Positions 7,222 through 11,018 of a DNA stretch of 11,018 nt are shown in pieces. Each line of letters opens with the position of its first letter. Position 1 is the first letter of the stretch. The stretch spans positions 1-11,018 of the forward strand of contig JASLEQ010000544.1 of NCBI GenBank assembly GCA_030151135.1, written 5' to 3'. The position numbers were made by a program, and so were the translations under genes. The DNA comes from Candidatus Sulfotelmatobacter sp. (lineage in GTDB: Bacteria; Acidobacteriota; Terriglobia; Terriglobales; SbA1). The notes below the pieces were generated by a model that searched no databases, was not told where the DNA came from, and worked only from the letters and a program-made list of their open reading frames with translations.

Positions 7222-8442
7222 ATGGGTAATCAGCAGGGAAATTTCGTTACCGCAATTGATGTCGGCAGCGCTAAAACTTGTGCGCTTATGGCTGAAATCA
7301 CCGACGCCGGCGTTCGCTATCGTGGGCACGGTCTCGCAGAATCACGCGGCTCGCGCAAAGGCACCATCGTCGAACTGGACAAGGCCGTCGCCTCGATTCA
7401 GAAAGCCGCGGAGGCCGCCGAAGATATTGCCGGAGCTCCCGTCGAGCACGCGATTATCGGCATTGGCGGCGCGCATGTGCGCGGAGTCAATAGCCATGGC
7501 GGCATCAGTCTTGGCACCCGCCCTCGCGAAATCGGACGCGACGAGATCAAGCAGGCCGTCGAACGCGCCCGTGCCATCGCTCTGCCTGCCGACCGAGAGA
7601 TCCTTCACCTGCTGCCGCAGGAATTCATCCTCGACGATCAGGCCGGAGTCCGCGATCCTCTCGGCATGATGGCCGCTCGCCTCGAAGTTCGCGTGCACAT
7701 GGTTACGGCCGCCACCAGCGCCACGCAAAACGTCATTACCGCCGTGAATAAAGCCGGCATTCATGTGGATGACACCGTCTACGAGCCTCTGGCCGCCGCC
7801 GATTCCGTCCTCCGCTCTGATGAGCGCGAACTCGGCGTCTGTCTCGCGGATATCGGCGCCGGTTCCACCGAGCTTATCGTCTTCCAGCAAGGTGCCGTTG
7901 CCTGGACTGGAGTGGTCCCCGTCGGTGGAGACCACTTCACCAGCGACCTTTCCGTTGGCCTGTGTACCCCACTTGCGGATGCCGAAAAGATCAAGAAGAT
8001 CTATGGCAACGCAATCGTCACGCTGATTCCTGAGGGCAACGAAGTCGAAGTTCCAAGCGTAGGCGATCGCCCCTCGCGCCTGATGTCGCAGCGCCTGGTT
8101 GCGGAAATTCTCGAGCCGCGCGCCCGCGAACTTTTCGAAATGATGCGCGACGCCCTGCGCCAGAGTGGCATGTTCGATATGTGCATCGCGGGAATCGTGC
8201 TCACCGGAGGCGCTTCGCGTCTGCCCGGCATTTTCGATGTCGCAGAGTCCGTTCTCCGCAGGTCCGTCCGTCTTTCCTGGCCCGCACCGTTAGCCAGGAT
8301 GCCATCGACCCTGTCTGAGCCGGAATTCGCGACCGTCCTCGGGATGATCAATTACGGTCACCGCGCACGCATCGCCCGCGGCTTTCAGGAAGGCGGCTTC
8401 GGTTCCAGGCTGAAAGCCATGTTTGTAGGAAAGGGAGCATGA
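7222..8442 (+). CDS. ftsA: cell division protein FtsA
   Basis: Actin-like ATPase that tethers FtsZ filaments to the inner membrane and recruits later divisome proteins. The 406-residue product is of normal length. The phosphate-1 motif AIDVGSAKT is at 11-19, the SHS2/1C region lies roughly within 84-165, the phosphate-2 motif LADIGAGSTELIVF is at 208-221 and the adenosine motif IVLTGGASRLPGI at 325-337. The C-terminal GFGSRLKAMFVGK (392-404) matches the amphipathic membrane-targeting helix at the end of FtsA. The ATG at 7222 is the only start between the in-frame TGA at 7195 and the conserved domain. It is preceded by AT-rich sequence with no Shine-Dalgarno motif. The stop overlaps the ATG of a possible small ORF, and ftsZ begins 112 bp later. 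Confidence 0.97.
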   Translation: MGNQQGNFVTAIDVGSAKTCALMAEITDAGVRYRGHGLAESRGSRKGTIVELDKAVASIQKAAEAAEDIAGAPVEHAIIGIGGAHVRGVNSHGGISLGTRPREIGRDEIKQAVERARAIALPADREILHLLPQEFILDDQAGVRDPLGMMAARLEVRVHMVTAATSATQNVITAVNKAGIHVDDTVYEPLAAADSVLRSDERELGVCLADIGAGSTELIVFQQGAVAWTGVVPVGGDHFTSDLSVGLCTPLADAEKIKKIYGNAIVTLIPEGNEVEVPSVGDRPSRLMSQRLVAEILEPRARELFEMMRDALRQSGMFDMCIAGIVLTGGASRLPGIFDVAESVLRRSVRLSWPAPLARMPSTLSEPEFATVLGMINYGHRARIARGFQEGGFGSRLKAMFVGKGA

Positions 8443-8549
8443 AAGGCACGAGCCACAAGCGACACCAGTATCCCCCGAAATATGCACGTCTTTCCTTCGG
8501 GACCTACCTGTCCGATGTGGTTGAAGGGGTTTTCAATTTTAAGGAGTGA
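8439..8549 (+). CDS. possible 36-residue small protein filling the ftsA-ftsZ gap
   Basis: An open frame of 36 codons plus TGA begins [10 protein letters not shown] and ends VFNFKE. Its ATG overlaps the ftsA stop as ATGA (8439-8442), a classic coupling arrangement, and AGGA at 8427-8430 lies 8 nt upstream. Its stop TGA (8547-8549) falls directly after the ftsZ Shine-Dalgarno AAGGAG and 5 nt before the ftsZ ATG, so the frame spans the whole gap. The N-terminal half is basic (K2, K7, R8, K14, R17) and the C-terminal half has acidic and hydrophobic residues; there is no transmembrane segment. 21 of its 35 sense codons after the start end in G or C. I recognise no family. A non-coding spacer is the alternative: a stem pairing CCCGAA 8474-8479 with TTCGGG 8496-8501 lies inside it. 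Confidence 0.45.
   Translation: MKGTSHKRHQYPPKYARLSFGTYLSDVVEGVFNFKE
8541..8546 (+). promoter_or_regulatory. strong Shine-Dalgarno of ftsZ, decides the start
   Basis: AAGGAG lies 8 nt before ATG 8555. The in-frame GTG at 8546-8548 overlaps this motif and so is not a credible start. It is the strongest ribosome binding site on the plus-strand side; ftsQ and ftsA have none. Confidence 0.85.
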
Positions 8550-8554
8550 AGTAT

Positions 8555-9856
8555 ATGAGCAACGACATTCGCATCAGCTTTAACGAGGAAGCCCGGAACG
8601 ACGCCAAGATCAAAGTCATCGGAGTCGGCGGAGGTGGCGGCAATGCCGTCAACCGCATGATTGACGCCGGCGTGGAGGGCATCGAATTCATCGTTGCCAA
8701 TACTGACCTGCAGGCCCTGCGCCTCTCGCATGCTCCCGTCAAACTGCAACTCGGCGTGAAGCTCACCAATGGATTGGGGGCGGGCGCAAACCCCGAAGTC
8801 GGTCGCAAGGCCGCCCTCGAAGACTCCGACAAGATCATCGAAGCGCTCGAAGGCGCCGACATGGTTTTCGTCACCACCGGCCTCGGCGGAGGCACCGGCA
8901 CCGGAGCGGCTCCCATCATCGCCTCGCTCGCCAGCGAAATGGGCGCACTCACCGTTGCGGTCGTCACCAAGCCGTTCACGTTCGAAGGCAAACGCCGCAT
9001 GCAGCAGGCCGAGCGCGGCATCTCGGAGTTGATGGAATCGGTCGACACCACGATCGTGATCCCAAACGAGAAACTGCTCGCCGTCGCTGAAGATGCCGGC
9101 TTCTTCGAATCGTTCCGCATCGCCGATGACATCCTTCGTCAAGGTGTGCAGGGCATCTCCGACATCATTACGATTCCCGGCATCATCAACCGCGACTTCG
9201 CCGACGTCAAAACAATCATGGCGCGCATGGGATACGCCGTCATGGGCACAGCCACCGCGTGCGGCGCAAAACGCACCATCGACGCCGCTCAGCGCGCGAT
9301 CGCCTCACCATTGCTCGAAGCTGGAGCCATCGACGGCGCACGCGGCATCCTCATCAATATCACCGGATCTACATCTCTCAAACTCGCCGAAGTGCAGCAG
9401 GCCTGCTCCATCATCCAGAGCGCCGCGCATGAAGATGCCAATATCATCTTCGGCGCTGTCATGGACGAGAAAATGAAAGACGCGGTAAAAATCACCGTCA
9501 TCGCGACCGGTTTTCGCGAAGCCCCCAGCACGCGGCAGCGCCCGCAGGAGACCCGCATGTCATTCGCTGCTCAACATGACGATGCCATGGATTTCCCCGA
9601 CCCTGTCGGCTCCCGCGACCCCAGGCCCGAGCCTCCGAAGCACATCATGTCGGAGCCCGACATGTCTCACGAGCAGATGTCGGACGAGCGCAGTTTTGCG
9701 GTAGAGTCCACCGCGGTGCCCGCCAACGAGCATGTCGCCGAAGTGGTCTCGCTCGATTCCATGCGGCCCGGCGTGATCGCCAATTTGTCAGCGAACTTTG
9801 AGCAGGATGATCTGGACGTTCCCGCATTCCTGCGCAAACGCAGCGACGTCATGTAA
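8555..9856 (+). CDS. ftsZ: cell division protein FtsZ
   Basis: Tubulin-like GTPase that polymerises into the Z-ring at the division site. The 433-residue protein starts MSNDIRISF. The N-terminal GTP-binding loop [13 protein letters not shown] is at 23-35, the tubulin signature [10 protein letters not shown] at 111-120 and the catalytic T7 loop NRDFADVKT at 212-220. That loop keeps the Asn and both Asp residues, but has Arg where E. coli has Val. A globular C-terminal domain ends near 322, followed by a variable linker of about 95 residues rich in Asp, Glu, Pro and Met. The C-terminal peptide [15 protein letters not shown] (419-433) is the conserved site for FtsA and other ring partners. The ATG at 8555 is preferred over the GTG at 8546 because of the AAGGAG 8 nt before it. 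A long inverted repeat starts 9 bp after the stop. Confidence 0.98.
   Translation: MSNDIRISFNEEARNDAKIKVIGVGGGGGNAVNRMIDAGVEGIEFIVANTDLQALRLSHAPVKLQLGVKLTNGLGAGANPEVGRKAALEDSDKIIEALEGADMVFVTTGLGGGTGTGAAPIIASLASEMGALTVAVVTKPFTFEGKRRMQQAERGISELMESVDTTIVIPNEKLLAVAEDAGFFESFRIADDILRQGVQGISDIITIPGIINRDFADVKTIMARMGYAVMGTATACGAKRTIDAAQRAIASPLLEAGAIDGARGILINITGSTSLKLAEVQQACSIIQSAAHEDANIIFGAVMDEKMKDAVKITVIATGFREAPSTRQRPQETRMSFAAQHDDAMDFPDPVGSRDPRPEPPKHIMSEPDMSHEQMSDERSFAVESTAVPANEHVAEVVSLDSMRPGVIANLSANFEQDDLDVPAFLRKRSDVM
9647..9691 (+). repeat. three tandem MSxxx pentapeptides in the FtsZ linker
   Basis: Codons 365-379 of ftsZ read [15 protein letters not shown]: three degenerate 15-bp units, each starting ATGTC. 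They lie in the disordered linker between the GTPase body and the C-terminal peptide. This is probably a small local expansion without a fixed function. Confidence 0.5.
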
Positions 9857-9864
9857 GCGAAAAG

Positions 9865-9992
9865 AGGTCTCAAAAATTCAGGCTTTCAAAGTTTCAACGT
9901 AGAAGCCGCATCGAGTTCGGCGCTAACGAAAATCGGTACGAATTTTTCGATTACGTTTCACATTGAAACTTTGAAACCTGACTTTTGAGCCT
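9865..9992. repeat. long imperfect inverted repeat downstream of ftsZ
   Basis: The left arm (9865-9900) and right arm (9960-9992) are reverse complements over roughly 30 bp with a few single-base bulges and mismatches. The core is a perfect 14-bp match: TTTCAAAGTTTCAA at 9884-9897 against 9963-9976. Outer parts pair AGGTCTCAAAA with TTTTGAGCCT. The loop of about 59 nt holds its own weak stem (TAACGAAAA near 9924 with TTTTTCGATTA near 9943). The core is itself a near tandem repeat of TTTCAAAG. It could be a transcript end for ftsZ, an RNase III site, or a small non-autonomous repeat element. No clear target-site duplication was seen. Confidence 0.75.
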
Positions 9993-10147
9993 TCCTGTAC
10001 GCAAACTTTTTCACTTTGGCACGTTCCTTTTCAGTAACGAGGTAATAGGTTACCGAAAGCATACGAACCCACGTAATCTCCGCGTATCTGGCTGTTTGGG
10101 AGTAGGTTAGATCTGAACGACAGTTTTTGCCGATTCAAACTTTAGCG

Positions 10148-10176
10148 TTGCCAGTCCATGGTAAGTGCCTTACTAT
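10148..10176 (+). promoter_or_regulatory. candidate sigma-70 promoter for the transpeptidase gene
   Basis: TTGCCA (10148-10153, 5 of 6 to consensus) is separated by exactly 17 nt from TACTAT (10171-10176, 4 of 6). Transcription would start near 10183, leaving a leader of about 84 nt before the ATG at 10267. The placement after the inverted repeat suggests the gene is transcribed separately from ftsZ. Confidence 0.4.
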
Positions 10177-10266
10177 CAGCGCAGTTCATCGATGGTGCCG
10201 GGTTACCAGCAGCTGGCAGCAAGCGTGCATCGAAGTTCTTACAGTCCACGGGAGTAAATTCAGCCG

Positions 10267-11018
10267 ATGTTTAAGGGAAGCCATCTTCGTCTCGTTTTTG
10301 CTTTTTGCACATGCCTCGCTCTGGCGGGCGTGAGCTGGGCAGCCCACATCAACACGCACACGCCTACGAAATCGAAATCCCCAAAGAAAATCAGCGAGAC
10401 GACACGTACCCGCCGCCGCTACCATCACCTGGCCCGCAGCCGCAGCCCGAAACCGATTCCCGTTTCTGCCACGACACGCCGCCATCATTACTACGAGCGC
10501 TTCCACATGAGTTCGTTTGTGCAGGATGACATCACTTCCGGCGACATCACGACCGGTGAGGATCCTGTCGTCCGCCGCGCTGCCATCGACGCTCTTGGGA
10601 ACATGAATGGCACGGTCGTCGCTATCGAGCCCACCAGTGGCCGCATCCTCGCCATGGTGAACCAGAAGCTGGCTCTTTCCAGCGGCGCGCAACCCTGCTC
10701 GACCATCAAGCTATCGGTCGCTCTCGCCGCGCTCAGCGAAGGCCTGATCTCGAAAGACACTCCAGTCTCGCTTGGCGGCAACTACCGCATGAATCTCACC
10801 ACGGCATTGGCGCACTCCAACAATGCCTACTTCGAAGCCCTGGGACGCAAGCTCGGCTTCGAAAAAGTCGCCTACTACGCGCACCAGTACGGATTGGGGG
10901 AACTCGCAGGCTTCGGCATCCCCGGCGAACAGCTTGGCGAGTATCCCGACGCCGTGATTCCTGAGCGCCTGGGCGGCGTTGGCAAGATGTGTTCTTTCGG
11001 TGAAGGCGTCTCCATGAC
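10267..11018 (+). CDS. penicillin-binding transpeptidase-domain protein, 5' part, cut by window edge
   Basis: 250 codons are visible, open to the window end. The start MFKGSHLRLVFAFCTCLAL...GVSWA looks like a cleavable Sec signal peptide (cleavage after about residue 25). A basic low-complexity segment rich in Arg, His, Lys, Ser and Thr follows to about 80 (KSKSPKK, TRTRRRYHH, TTRRHHYYERFH). A transpeptidase domain then begins near 113 (GTVVAIEPTSGRILAMVN). The active-site SxxK motif is STIK at 145-148, preceded by Cys where Gly is usual, and the SxN motif is SNN at 184-186; the KTG motif would lie beyond the edge. The long dimerisation domain of class B proteins such as FtsI and the glycosyltransferase domain of class A are both absent, so it should be called neither. 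GGGAG lies 12 nt upstream. A cross-linking role near the divisome is inferred; a sensor or carboxypeptidase role is possible. Confidence 0.8.
   Translation, partial: MFKGSHLRLVFAFCTCLALAGVSWAAHINTHTPTKSKSPKKISETTRTRRRYHHLARSRSPKPIPVSATTRRHHYYERFHMSSFVQDDITSGDITTGEDPVVRRAAIDALGNMNGTVVAIEPTSGRILAMVNQKLALSSGAQPCSTIKLSVALAALSEGLISKDTPVSLGGNYRMNLTTALAHSNNAYFEALGRKLGFEKVAYYAHQYGLGELAGFGIPGEQLGEYPDAVIPERLGGVGKMCSFGEGVSM

Larger units (their letters stand above)
9857..10266. other. gene-free region between ftsZ and the transpeptidase gene (410 bp)
   Basis: I see no credible coding frame. The left third is the long inverted repeat (9865-9992). Next come an AT-rich stretch with a T-run at 10007-10011, a small stem (GGTAA 10041-10045 with TTACC 10050-10054), and a plausible promoter at 10148-10176. 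No tRNA or known riboswitch fold was recognised. Confidence 0.6.

Noticed and set aside
8546..8554. GTG start for ftsZ
   Set aside because: The GTG overlaps the AAGGAG motif that serves the ATG at 8555.
8504..9142. 212-codon minus-strand open frame over the ftsZ start
   Set aside because: Antisense shadow of the highly conserved FtsZ GTPase domain.
10158..10274. 38-codon plus-strand frame ahead of the transpeptidase gene
   Set aside because: No ribosome binding site, contains the -10 candidate, and overlaps the next start out of frame; likely chance.
10267..11018. Calling the last gene ftsI
   Set aside because: There is no membrane anchor or dimerisation domain before the transpeptidase domain, so the division-specific class B assignment is not supported.

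Overview
This window is most of a division and cell wall (dcw) locus. Its gene content fits a Gram-negative-type, GC-rich bacterium with meso-diaminopimelate peptidoglycan: MurE carries the DNPR motif, and FtsQ, FtsA and FtsZ are all present with a canonical FtsZ C-terminal peptide. The overall look (sequence style, repeats between genes) suggests Acidobacteriota (Terriglobia/Koribacter-like). That placement is an inference from pattern recognition, not from any search.

Layout. The left half (1-5450) is a minus-strand peptidoglycan precursor operon, transcribed murE -> murF -> mraY -> murD. murE and murF overlap by ATGA, mraY starts with TTG behind GGAGG, and murD runs off the left edge lacking only its last residues. 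A 310-bp divergent intergenic region follows (5451-5760). It holds a TATAAT box almost on top of the murE start and a perfect 6+6 dyad. The right half is on the plus strand: ftsQ (with a very long Lys/Ala/Pro-rich C-terminal tail), ftsA, a possible 36-codon ORF that exactly fills the ftsA-ftsZ gap, ftsZ, a 410-bp gene-free region with a long imperfect inverted repeat and a plausible promoter, and the 5' part of a secreted penicillin-binding-type transpeptidase gene that runs off the right edge.

How the genes work together. MurD, MurE and MurF are the ATP-dependent ligases that add D-Glu, meso-DAP and D-Ala-D-Ala to UDP-MurNAc-L-Ala, and MraY loads the product onto undecaprenyl phosphate to make lipid I. 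FtsZ and FtsA form the cytoplasmic Z-ring scaffold, FtsQ links it to the periplasmic division machinery, and the last gene probably encodes a peptide cross-linking (or penicillin-binding) domain protein.

The gene order is unusual. The canonical cluster is co-directional (ftsI-murE-murF-mraY-murD-ftsW-murG-murC-ftsQ-ftsA-ftsZ). Here murE and ftsQ stand back to back, as an inversion of the murE-to-murC block would produce. No mobile element, CRISPR array, tRNA or rRNA was seen. The most interesting leads are the small ORF between ftsA and ftsZ, the tailed FtsQ, the short transpeptidase with a basic linker, the split cluster, and the apparently leaderless murE.
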